Positions 1 to 5,931 of a stretch of 5,931 bases of DNA are shown here, piece by piece (the first letter of the stretch is position 1; each line of letters starts with the position of its first letter). The notes under the pieces are model-generated. The model saw only the letters and a program-made list of their open reading frames with translations. It made no database searches and was not told the origin of the DNA. The position numbers and the translations under genes were made by a program. This stretch comes from Cycloclasticus sp. (GTDB lineage: Bacteria; Pseudomonadota; Gammaproteobacteria; Methylococcales; Cycloclasticaceae): contig JAGPVU010000182.1 in the NCBI GenBank assembly GCA_018066825.1, forward strand, positions 1 through 5,931, written 5' to 3'.

Positions 1-1100
1 ACCTCAACAAAGGGTAAGGGGACACCTTGCTTTATTCGATATTTATATTGTGCGTCTTTATCCAGCCCCGTTAAACTATTTTGTATACCGCCGAGCGTGG
101 CTAAAGGGGAAGTCTCCGTCATTCCCCAGGCTTGAATAATCTTCATATCAAAGGCATCAAAGGCACGGAATAAAGATTCTGGCACCGCAGACCCACCAAC
201 TGCCATTCGCATATTCGCGGCTGTCTTCCAACGGTTTGGTTGCGCTTCTCTGGCTTGCTTAATCGCCATCCAAATAGTGGGAACCCCTGCGCTCAAGGTC
301 ACTTGCTCTGCTTCATATAAATCGAGCAAACTTTCAGCGTCCAAATGGGGACCAGGGAATACTTGCTTAGCGCCCACCATGACTGAGGTATACGGTAAGC
401 CCCAAGCATTGGCATGAAACATGGGCACCACGGGTGTAACTACATCGTGCTGGCTAATTGCCAAGGTGTCTTGCATGGCCTCTGCAAAACAATGCAACAC
501 CGTCGAACGATGGCTGTACACAACGCCTTTGGGTCGACCTGTTGTACCGGAGGTATAACACATACCTGCGGGCGCATTTTCATCAATGTCTGGGTAGTCG
601 AAATCACTGCCTCCAGAGGCTAGAAAATCCTCATAATCGATATACTCATCACTAACCGCTGCACCACTTAGTGGTACTACGATGACCTTTGTGAAGTTAA
701 CATCAGCCTTAAACTGTTCATATAACGGTAATAAAACATCATCCACAATAAGGACTTTATCCTCGGCATGGTTGGCGATATAGGCGATATCTTCAGGTGA
801 CAACCTAAGGTTAAGCGTATGGATAACCCCCCCCATCACAGGTATGCCCATATAGGCTTCTAAATGGGCGTAATGGTTCCACATAAGCGTGGCAACGCAT
901 TCGCCTTGTTTGATGCCGGCTTTCGTTAATGCTGATGCGAGGCGTTTGGCGCGTTGATGGACTTGTCCATAGTTACTACGATGTAAACTTTTGTCCGGCA
1001 TGCGTGAAACTATTTCCACCTCCGGAAAAAATTGCCCCAACCGTTCCAGCATGGTTGGCAAGGTTAGCTGAAAATTCATCATGGTGCTTTTTATAGACAT
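1..1100 (-). CDS. AlkK/DmdB-like fatty acyl-CoA ligase (AMP-forming), 3' end outside window
   Basis: This gene encodes an ANL-superfamily ligase that activates a carboxylic acid through an acyl-AMP to an acyl-CoA, probably in the cytosol. The frame is open from the ATG at 1100 to the left edge, giving 366 residues of a family usually near 540, so the C-terminal hinge and catalytic lysine lie outside. Visible motifs are the ATP P-loop YTSGTTGRPKG (residues 182-192), the substrate-pocket stretch PMFHANAWG (226-234) and the adenine motif AWGMTE (324-329). The segments MWNHYAHLEAY, HTLNLRL and VVYSHRST are typical of the AlkK, DmdB and Thermus long-chain synthetase branch, which takes medium- or long-chain acids or methylmercaptopropionate; the true substrate is unknown. 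I chose the start at 1100 because GGGAG lies 5 bases upstream (1106-1110). ATGs at 1082 and 1079 are alternatives that fit family N-termini equally well. The gene is divergent from the TetR gene and shares its control region. Confidence 0.93.
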   Translation of the reverse strand, partial: MSIKSTMMNFQLTLPTMLERLGQFFPEVEIVSRMPDKSLHRSNYGQVHQRAKRLASALTKAGIKQGECVATLMWNHYAHLEAYMGIPVMGGVIHTLNLRLSPEDIAYIANHAEDKVLIVDDVLLPLYEQFKADVNFTKVIVVPLSGAAVSDEYIDYEDFLASGGSDFDYPDIDENAPAGMCYTSGTTGRPKGVVYSHRSTVLHCFAEAMQDTLAISQHDVVTPVVPMFHANAWGLPYTSVMVGAKQVFPGPHLDAESLLDLYEAEQVTLSAGVPTIWMAIKQAREAQPNRWKTAANMRMAVGGSAVPESLFRAFDAFDMKIIQAWGMTETSPLATLGGIQNSLTGLDKDAQYKYRIKQGVPLPFVE

Positions 1101-1122
1101 CTTTTCTCCCAGTCTCTATACT
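1094..1122 (+). promoter_or_regulatory. Candidate sigma-70 promoter of the TetR gene
   Basis: TAGACA (1094-1099) is followed after exactly 17 bases by TATACT (1117-1122); each hexamer matches the sigma-70 consensus at 5 of 6 positions. This predicts a transcript starting near 1129, with a leader of about 34 bases that carries the palindrome at 1144-1157. The -35 box overlaps the start codon of the divergent ligase gene. The call rests on consensus matching only. Confidence 0.55.
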
Positions 1123-1144
1123 CTAGAAAATAATTACAAACCAA
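1115..1144 (-). promoter_or_regulatory. Candidate promoter of the left acyl-CoA ligase gene
   Basis: On the minus strand, TTGGTT (1139-1144) and TATAGA (1115-1120) are separated by 18 bases and match the sigma-70 boxes moderately. A second pairing, using a -10 of TAGAGT a few bases further upstream, is also possible, so the exact boxes are uncertain. The -35 touches the palindrome at 1144-1157, so a bound repressor would be expected to block it. Confidence 0.35.
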
Positions 1145-1157
1145 GCAAGCGCTAGGT
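1144..1157. promoter_or_regulatory. Putative TetR operator, KstR2-like palindrome (copy 1)
   Basis: The sequence AGCAAGCGCTAGGT matches AnCAAGnnCTTGnT at all specified positions but one (A instead of T in the right arm). It agrees at 11 of 14 positions with the palindrome at 3279-3292. It lies between the divergent ligase and TetR genes, overlaps the likely ribosome-binding site of the regulator, and abuts the candidate -35 of the ligase. This is the usual arrangement for an autoregulating TetR repressor. The consensus is recalled from mycobacterial KstR2; binding by the local TetR protein is inferred. Confidence 0.6.
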
Positions 1158-1162
1158 AATAA

Positions 1163-1747
1163 ATGACTATACCCAAACAGACAAATCGACGCAAGGAACT
1201 TGTAACAATCGCTGCAGGTTTATTTAAACAGGAATCCTTTGATAGAACCACTGTTCGAATGTTGGCAACGGCTACAGGAATAAAATCAGGCAGCCTCTTC
1301 CATCATTTCAAAGACAAGGAGGAAATTTTAGTGGCTGTGATTGAAGGTGGCTTGGAAACATCCATTGAAGTAATTAATAAGCAAACCAAAAACATTAAGC
1401 TGGCAGATCAGCGACTTTTTGCAGCTATTTACGGCCATCTGATGACCTTACACGGCGAAAATAAAGATGCGCATATTGTGTCGATCATTGAGTGGAAGTC
1501 ATTGTCAACCTTGTCAAAATCTCACCTCATTCAGTTACGCGATGAATATGAAGGGATTTGGCAAGGAATCATTGAACAAGCTTTGGATGCTAAATTACTA
1601 GAAGGAGAGGCACACTTGTTACGTTTATTTGTCCTAGGATCACTCAACTGGACCATACAGTGGTTTAAACCAGAACAAGGATTAGATACCGAACAACTGG
1701 CTCATAACTTTTATCACTCGCTGACGCATCAGTTTATTACTAAATAA
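1163..1747 (+). CDS. TetR/AcrR-family transcriptional regulator, KstR2-like
   Basis: This is a 194-residue, single-domain-pair TetR protein of normal length. The N-terminal DNA-binding domain spans about residues 10-58. Its helix-turn-helix runs through TTVRMLATATGI (29-40) and the recognition helix KSGSLFHHF (41-49), followed by the typical KEEIL. The rest is the helical ligand-binding and dimerisation domain. Its end, NWTIQWFKPEQGL (162-174), resembles the NW...W(Y/F)xP.G signature of acyl-CoA-type TetR regulators, including KstR2. Members of that group repress degradation genes until an acyl-CoA intermediate binds. The start at 1163 has only a modest AGG at 1154-1156, which overlaps the putative operator. 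The gene is divergent from one acyl-CoA ligase and convergent with the ALDH. It probably represses itself and both neighbouring transcription units; the inducer is unknown, and a FadR- or PsrA-like role in general fatty acid control is the main alternative. Confidence 0.9.
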   Translation: MTIPKQTNRRKELVTIAAGLFKQESFDRTTVRMLATATGIKSGSLFHHFKDKEEILVAVIEGGLETSIEVINKQTKNIKLADQRLFAAIYGHLMTLHGENKDAHIVSIIEWKSLSTLSKSHLIQLRDEYEGIWQGIIEQALDAKLLEGEAHLLRLFVLGSLNWTIQWFKPEQGLDTEQLAHNFYHSLTHQFITK

Positions 1748-1767
1748 ACTTATACAACGTTCATGTC

Positions 1768-1800
1768 AAAAAAAAGGCCTGAATTCATCAGGCCTTTTTT
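1768..1800. terminator. Bidirectional rho-independent terminator
   Basis: A perfect 7-bp stem, GGCCTGA (1776-1782) with TCAGGCC (1788-1794), encloses a 5-base loop. It is flanked by eight As on the left (1768-1775) and six Ts on the right (1795-1800), which also extend the stem. Each strand therefore has a hairpin followed by a U-tract. It lies 20 bases past the TetR stop codon and about 10 bases past the ALDH stop codon on the other strand, so it serves both convergent genes. Confidence 0.92.
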
Positions 1801-1810
1801 ATTAGAAACG

Positions 1811-3247
1811 TTATATTTTTAGCTTAATCATTAGTTGGTAAATGGTACTAAACATTTTGCCATACGGCGGCGCTAAAAGTGGTAATGCTGGGTATTTAAA
1901 CTGTTTGAAGATAGGCCTCAACTTAGAAAATTCGTTAAACCCTTCTTGCCCATGATAATGGCCCATGCCGCTATTGCCAACACCACCAAATGGCATATCA
2001 TGCTGACCTGCATGTAAAACCGTTTCATTAATACACACACCACCCGACAAGGTGTTTTTAATGATTTTATTTTGCACCGTCTTATTATTAGAAAAGATAT
2101 AAAGTGCTAAAGGCCGCTCGCCATCATTAATAAATGCGAGTGCTTCATCAAGGTCTTTATACGGCTTAATAGGTAAAATAGGGCCGAAGATTTCATCTTG
2201 CATTAACACCATATCGTCATTCGTATTCGTTACTACATGTGGTGCGATTTTACGGCTCGCCGCATCCTTTATTTCGCCGTCCATCAAGGACGTGATGGAT
2301 GCTCCCTTTTGTTCGGCATCTAGCAAAGTGCTGTTTAACCGTGCGAATGACTTTTCATCGATAATAGAGGTGTAGTCTTTACTGGCCAGTTCGGGGTAAC
2401 GCTTAGCAATCGATTTTTTTGCCGCGGCTATAAAATCATCAACTTTTGCTTCCGGCACAAACAGGTAATCAGGGGCAACACAGGTTTGTCCCGCATTTAA
2501 GAATTTACCCTGCATAATACGGTCTGCGGCGGTTTCAATATCGAAGTCATCCGCAACAATAGTTGGTGATTTGCCACCGAGCTCTAGAGTAACCGGCACT
2601 AAATTATCGGCAGCGATCCGCATGATCGTTTTACCGGTTTCAGGTGACCCAGTAAACACAATATGGTCAAAGGGTAACGGGGTGAAATCGCTGGCTTTTA
2701 CACCGGGTAGCAAGGCTACAACCTCTTCATCAAACGCCTCTTTAAACAAACCTGACAATAACGCAGCAAGGTTACTTGAATTGGCCGCCATCTTGATCAT
2801 ACAGCGGTTACCTGACGCTAAAATACTAGCCAATGGACTCATTACCAAAAACAATGGGTAATTCCACGGCGCAATTAAGCCGACAATCCCTTTCGGCTGC
2901 GGTAATACTTTATTTTGCGCACCTGCAAACCAAATAGAAACTGAGCGGCGCTGAGGTTTCATCCATTTTTTTAGTTTCTTACGCGCATAACGAATACCAT
3001 CAATGGATAAAAATAATTCTATTAACTGGGTTTCCTGATGCGCTCGATTACCAAAATCTTTGCTAATGGCCTCGGCAATAGCCTCTTGATTATCTACCAT
3101 CATTTTTTCAAGCTTATCTAGATTAGCCTTACGTTCAACATACGATGGGTATGGGTTGGCCTTGTAGGCTTTTCGTTGACGCTCGTATATCAGGCGCGCT
3201 GCATTATTTTCAATATCAGGGGTCATTGCTTCAACAGTACTATTCAT
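1811..3247 (-). CDS. NAD(P)-dependent aldehyde dehydrogenase, coniferyl aldehyde dehydrogenase type
   Basis: This complete 478-residue ALDH oxidises an aldehyde to a carboxylic acid with NAD(P)+. Conserved motifs appear in order: PWNYP (127-131, oxyanion Asn129), Lys152 of the cofactor site, FTGSPETG (198-205), LELGGKSP with general base Glu222, GQTC with nucleophile Cys256, EIFGP (352-356) and PFGG (419-422). The compact length and sequence style fit the class 3-like group annotated as coniferyl aldehyde dehydrogenase (CalB), which also contains fatty aldehyde dehydrogenases, so the name should not be taken as substrate proof. Unusually, the common KPSE cofactor motif reads KMAA (152-155). 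The start at 3247 has AAGGA (3252-3256) 4 bases upstream. The gene is divergent from the acyl-CoA dehydrogenase across a 103-bp region containing the palindrome at 3279-3292. It probably supplies an acid to one of the two nearby CoA ligases. Confidence 0.93.
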   Translation of the reverse strand: MNSTVEAMTPDIENNAARLIYERQRKAYKANPYPSYVERKANLDKLEKMMVDNQEAIAEAISKDFGNRAHQETQLIELFLSIDGIRYARKKLKKWMKPQRRSVSIWFAGAQNKVLPQPKGIVGLIAPWNYPLFLVMSPLASILASGNRCMIKMAANSSNLAALLSGLFKEAFDEEVVALLPGVKASDFTPLPFDHIVFTGSPETGKTIMRIAADNLVPVTLELGGKSPTIVADDFDIETAADRIMQGKFLNAGQTCVAPDYLFVPEAKVDDFIAAAKKSIAKRYPELASKDYTSIIDEKSFARLNSTLLDAEQKGASITSLMDGEIKDAASRKIAPHVVTNTNDDMVLMQDEIFGPILPIKPYKDLDEALAFINDGERPLALYIFSNNKTVQNKIIKNTLSGGVCINETVLHAGQHDMPFGGVGNSGMGHYHGQEGFNEFSKLRPIFKQFKYPALPLLAPPYGKMFSTIYQLMIKLKI

Positions 3248-3273
3248 AGTAATCCTTTATAAAATTAATACGC

Positions 3274-3279
3274 TTTATA
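3274..3279 (-). promoter_or_regulatory. Weak candidate -10 box for the ALDH gene
   Basis: TATAAA on the minus strand (3274-3279) is the best placed -10 for the ALDH. It would start transcription near 3267 and leave the ribosome-binding site inside the leader. No convincing -35 lies upstream of it. It touches the edge of the palindrome at 3279-3292. A second pairing, TTGGTA (3278-3283) with TATAAA (3256-3261), has better boxes but would start almost at the ATG, so I consider it less likely. Confidence 0.3.
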
Positions 3280-3292
3280 CCAAGCGCTTGTT
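3279..3292. promoter_or_regulatory. Putative TetR operator, KstR2-like palindrome (copy 2)
   Basis: ACCAAGCGCTTGTT contains the perfect 10-bp palindrome CAAGCGCTTG (3281-3290) and fits AnCAAGnnCTTGnT at every specified position. It sits between the divergent ALDH and acyl-CoA dehydrogenase genes, overlapping the candidate -35 of the latter and the upstream edge of the ALDH promoter region. One dimer or pair of dimers here could silence both genes. Its close relative at 1144-1157 flanks the TetR gene, which suggests that this TetR protein is the binder; that link is inferred. Confidence 0.68.
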
Positions 3293-3316
3293 AGGTTTTT
3301 ATCTTTAAGGTATCCT
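3288..3316 (+). promoter_or_regulatory. Candidate promoter of the acyl-CoA dehydrogenase / ligase operon
   Basis: TTGTTA (3288-3293) and TATCCT (3311-3316) are exactly 17 bases apart, each matching the sigma-70 consensus at 4 of 6 positions. The -35 overlaps the right half of the palindrome at 3279-3292, giving a simple occlusion mechanism. The predicted start near 3323 leaves a leader of about 28 bases. The individual boxes are weak, so this is a candidate only. Confidence 0.4.
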
Positions 3317-3350
3317 AACATTTCTTATAACTAATGCCCAAATATTAATA

Positions 3351-4493
3351 ATGATTGAACGAACAGTATACGAGCAAGAACACGAAATGTTTCGCGACAG
3401 TGTGCGCAAATTTCTAGAAGACGAAGTCGCGCCTCACCATGAACAATGGGAAGAAGACGGCCAAGTAGATCGCTCGGTTTGGTTAAAAGCAGGTGAGTTA
3501 GGCATTATATCACCTACGGTGCCTGAAGAGTTTGGCGGTGTTGGCGTAGATTTTCGATATAACGCGATTGTTGACGAAGAAGTCGCGCGTCTTGGTTTAA
3601 GCGGCCTAGGCTTTGCCCTCCATTCTGACATTGCCGTTCCCTATATCATTCATTACGGCAGTGACGAACAAAAAACCAAGTACTTACCGAAGCTAGTCAG
3701 TGGTGAAATGATTGCTGCCATTGCAATGACGGAACCAGGAACCGGCTCTGACCTACAAGGTGTTAAAACAACGGCCGTGAAAGATGGAAATGACTATATT
3801 TTAAATGGCTCAAAAACTTTTATTACTAACGGTCAACTCGCTGATTTAGTCGTTGTCGTGGCAAAGACAAACCCTGAACTTGGCGCCAAAGGGACCAGTC
3901 TAATTTTATTAGAAAACGGTGTGCCGGGCTTCACTAAGGGTAAAAACCTGAAAAAAATAGGCATGAAAGCACAAGATACGTCTGAGCTTTTTTTTGACAA
4001 TGTACGCATCCCACAAAGTTGTTTATTAGGCGAAGAAAACAAAGGCTTCATTTATTTGATGCAAGATTTGCCACAAGAACGTTTATCAGTTGGCATCACC
4101 GCAATCGCCGCCGCTGAGTCAATTTTATTGCAAACCATAGACTACACCAAAGAACGCAAAGCATTTGGCAAGCCAATTTCAAGTCTACAAAACACACAGT
4201 TTAAACTGGCTGAAATGGATACTGAGCTTACGGCGGCTCGAGTATTTATCGATCGTTGCCTAGAGCTACATATCCAGGGCAAACTCGATACCGTGACCGC
4301 CTCAAAGGTTAAATTACTGTGCAGTGATTTACAGTGCAAAGTAATGGATGAATGCCTGCAATTACATGGTGGTTATGGCTATATGTGGGAATACCCGGTC
4401 GCTCGTGCTTGGGCCGATGCCCGTGTTCAACGAATATACGCAGGCACCAATGAAATCATGAAAATGATCATTGGCCGTTCTTTAGTGCAATAA
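3351..4493 (+). CDS. Acyl-CoA dehydrogenase, long-chain (LCAD) type
   Basis: This 380-residue FAD enzyme has the normal family length. It introduces the alpha-beta double bond into an acyl-CoA and passes electrons to ETF. The N-terminal helical domain (about 1-120) is followed by the flavin/substrate motif AMTEPGTGSD (125-134) and the beta domain. The C-terminal helical domain includes ERKAFGKPI (268-276), QLHGGYGY (337-344) and YAGTNEIM (363-370). The position that carries the catalytic Glu in medium- and short-chain enzymes is Ala here (YAGT). The likely base is instead Glu243 in PQERL (241-245), as in long-chain and isovaleryl-CoA dehydrogenases; this points to long or branched acyl chains. 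The start at 3351 gives a family-typical N-terminus (YEQEHEMFRDSVRKF), although no clear Shine-Dalgarno sequence precedes it. It is the first gene of an operon with the ligase 37 bases downstream, and is divergent from the ALDH. Confidence 0.94.
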   Translation: MIERTVYEQEHEMFRDSVRKFLEDEVAPHHEQWEEDGQVDRSVWLKAGELGIISPTVPEEFGGVGVDFRYNAIVDEEVARLGLSGLGFALHSDIAVPYIIHYGSDEQKTKYLPKLVSGEMIAAIAMTEPGTGSDLQGVKTTAVKDGNDYILNGSKTFITNGQLADLVVVVAKTNPELGAKGTSLILLENGVPGFTKGKNLKKIGMKAQDTSELFFDNVRIPQSCLLGEENKGFIYLMQDLPQERLSVGITAIAAAESILLQTIDYTKERKAFGKPISSLQNTQFKLAEMDTELTAARVFIDRCLELHIQGKLDTVTASKVKLLCSDLQCKVMDECLQLHGGYGYMWEYPVARAWADARVQRIYAGTNEIMKMIIGRSLVQ

Positions 4494-4517
4494 CACTTAA
4501 TAATAAAAACAGGTAAC

Positions 4518-4524
4518 AAGGGGA
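4518..4524 (+). promoter_or_regulatory. Ribosome-binding site of the right acyl-CoA ligase
   Basis: AAGGGGA ends 6 bases before the ATG at 4531 and fixes that start over the in-frame ATGs at 4576 and 4585. The 37-base gap after the dehydrogenase stop contains no terminator-like hairpin, supporting co-transcription. Confidence 0.7.
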
Positions 4525-4530
4525 AAGCAA

Positions 4531-5931
4531 ATGCAAACGACTGATATTGAAAAAAACCTGATAGACCGTGTCGCGATGGGCGATATGTTTAGACGTCGAG
4601 CAGCTTCTGCAGCACATTCGACCGCCTTGGTTGAATACCGCCACGGAGAACGCCTGCACCTTAGCTACTTACAACTCAACCAGTCACTTAACCGAGTAGC
4701 AAACTCACTGTATTCACTTGATGTTAAAGCGGGTGACCGGGTTGCATTGGCTGGTTTTAATTCAATTGATTTTGCACAAGCTTTATACGGCTGTATGAAA
4801 GCTGGCATTGTTATCGTGCCGTTGAATCATTTACAGGGTAAAGACGATTTAACGTATACGATTAATCACTGTGCTGCTAAAGCGGTCATTGTCGAGGACT
4901 CACTGACCGAAAAATTTGATGCCATCAAAAATGCGTTAACTTCAGTAGAGCATTGGATTGCAATGGATGTAACCGGTTGCGAGGTGGCGTCGTATTACCT
5001 TGATTTCCAAGCCCTTATCAAGCAATCATTCGATGATGAAATCACAACGTTACGCATCAATGATCGAGACCCTTTGCAAATTCTCTATACCAGTGGCACA
5101 ACCTCTAAACCTAAGGGTGTTGAAACCTCCCACTTGGCTTTATTCATTAACACCTTAGCGGCAGCGGTTGAATTGGGCGTTAAACCAAAAATGGCAGGGG
5201 CTGCAGTGATGCCTATGTTCCACTGCGCACAACATTTGGTTTCCACCACCCTGATGCATGTGGGTGGCAAGGTCGTTATTTTTAGACAGTTCAACCCCAG
5301 TGAGTTTTTAAACATTATTGAAAAAGAGCAATTAGAATTTATATTCTTGCTGCCCTTGATGTGGAAAGCCTTACTTGATGTGCCTGAAATAGAATCGTAT
5401 GACTTGAGCTCGGTTAAAGTCGGCATGTACGGCATGGCACCGATGGATCAACCCAGTCTGATACGTCTAAAGGCGCGTTTTAACTGCCCGTTTGTTCTAG
5501 CGTCTGGACAAACCGAGATGACACCCTTGGCAACGGTTTTTCATGATATTTGGCCTGAAAAAAAGGGCAATTATTGGGGTGAAGGTATCCTCACCACCGA
5601 TCAAGCGGTGATGAATGATCAAGGTGACATATTACCCGACGGTGAAATTGGTGAAATCGTCTGGCGCGCACCCTCAGTAATGACCGGCTACTATAAAGAC
5701 CCTGAAGCAACAGCTGAAGCATCAAAGTTTGATTGGCATCACTCGGGCGATTTGGGCTACTTTGACGAAGACCATCAATTAATGTTTGTCGATCGTAAAA
5801 AAGACATGATTAAAACCGGTGGTGAGAACGTGCCCTCTGTCAAAGTGGAACGGGTGATTATGGCTCACCCCGCCGTTGCTGGCGTGACGGTTGTCGGTCT
5901 GCCCCACCCTCACTGGACCGAAGCGGTAACG
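4531..5931 (+). CDS. Acyl-CoA ligase/synthetase (AMP-forming), ANL superfamily, 3' end outside window
   Basis: The frame is open from the ATG at 4531 to the right edge, giving 467 residues of an expected 510-550. The protein should adenylate a carboxylic acid and transfer it to CoA. Motifs in order are the P-loop YTSGTTSKPKG (186-196, with Ser in the usual second-Gly position), MPMFHCAQ (227-234), the adenine motif written ASGQTE (324-329), DGEIGEIVWR (370-379), HSGDLGY with ribose-binding Asp407, and the hinge region DRKKDMIKTGGENV (421-434). The C-terminal catalytic lysine is off the window. It is clearly a different paralogue from the ligase at the left end: the N-terminus and substrate-pocket region do not resemble each other. 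It lies 37 bases after the acyl-CoA dehydrogenase on the same strand and probably makes that enzyme's substrate. Similar proteins are annotated as FadD-, FadD3- or carnitine-CoA-ligase-like; I cannot choose between them. Confidence 0.92.
   Translation, partial: MQTTDIEKNLIDRVAMGDMFRRRAASAAHSTALVEYRHGERLHLSYLQLNQSLNRVANSLYSLDVKAGDRVALAGFNSIDFAQALYGCMKAGIVIVPLNHLQGKDDLTYTINHCAAKAVIVEDSLTEKFDAIKNALTSVEHWIAMDVTGCEVASYYLDFQALIKQSFDDEITTLRINDRDPLQILYTSGTTSKPKGVETSHLALFINTLAAAVELGVKPKMAGAAVMPMFHCAQHLVSTTLMHVGGKVVIFRQFNPSEFLNIIEKEQLEFIFLLPLMWKALLDVPEIESYDLSSVKVGMYGMAPMDQPSLIRLKARFNCPFVLASGQTEMTPLATVFHDIWPEKKGNYWGEGILTTDQAVMNDQGDILPDGEIGEIVWRAPSVMTGYYKDPEATAEASKFDWHHSGDLGYFDEDHQLMFVDRKKDMIKTGGENVPSVKVERVIMAHPAVAGVTVVGLPHPHWTEAVT

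Noticed and set aside
414..655. Two short plus-strand open frames (65-69 codons)
   Set aside because: They lie antisense inside the intact left ligase, have no recognisable domain and are explained as shadows of its codons.
2571..2861. 96-codon plus-strand open frame
   Set aside because: It is antisense to conserved core motifs of the ALDH and low-complexity in composition; no independent gene signal.
3334..3348. Four-codon ATG...TAA frame just before the dehydrogenase start, a possible leader peptide
   Set aside because: No Shine-Dalgarno sequence, no regulatory codon run and no attenuator hairpin; expected by chance in AT-rich leader DNA.
4494..4530. Possible terminator or promoter between dehydrogenase and right ligase
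   Set aside because: The 37 bases hold only a ribosome-binding site; there is no hairpin with a T-tract and no KstR2-like palindrome, so the genes are read as one operon.
5012..5023. CAAGCCCTTA, a near match to the operator core
   Set aside because: It is inside the ligase coding sequence, far from any promoter, and lacks palindromic symmetry.
5085..5435. 116-codon minus-strand open frame
   Set aside because: It is antisense to the ligase, over the P-loop and pocket region, with no ribosome-binding site or family resemblance that I can see.

Overview
This window looks like the chromosome of a marine-type gammaproteobacterium. That is an inference from moderate to low GC content, dense divergent and convergent packing, and the resemblance of the proteins to families common in that group; there is no marker gene to confirm it. 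The theme is fatty-acid-like (acyl-CoA) catabolism. I see no mobile element, tRNA, rRNA or CRISPR array.

Layout: (1) positions 1-1100, minus strand: the N-terminal two thirds of an AlkK/DmdB-like acyl-CoA ligase, cut by the left edge. (2) 1101-1162: a 62-bp divergent control region. (3) 1163-1747, plus: a TetR/AcrR-family regulator. (4) 1768-1800: a bidirectional terminator between convergent genes. (5) 1811-3247, minus: a coniferyl-aldehyde-dehydrogenase-type ALDH. (6) 3248-3350: a second divergent control region. (7) 3351-4493, plus: a long-chain-type acyl-CoA dehydrogenase. (8) 4531 to the right edge, plus: a second, different acyl-CoA ligase in an operon with the dehydrogenase, lacking its C-terminus.

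The four enzymes form a logical chain: aldehyde to acid (ALDH), acid to acyl-CoA (either ligase), acyl-CoA to enoyl-CoA (dehydrogenase). The regulator sits in the middle. The most informative non-coding signal is a pair of related 14-bp palindromes, one in each divergent control region (1144-1157 and 3279-3292). They match at 11 of 14 positions. The second fits perfectly the pattern AnCAAGnnCTTGnT, which I recall as the consensus of the steroid-catabolism repressor KstR2; the first fits with one mismatch. The simplest reading is that the TetR protein controls itself and all four enzyme genes from these two sites, with an acyl-CoA as likely inducer. The actual substrate (steroid fragment, terpenoid, alkane- or aromatic-derived acid) cannot be read from this window.
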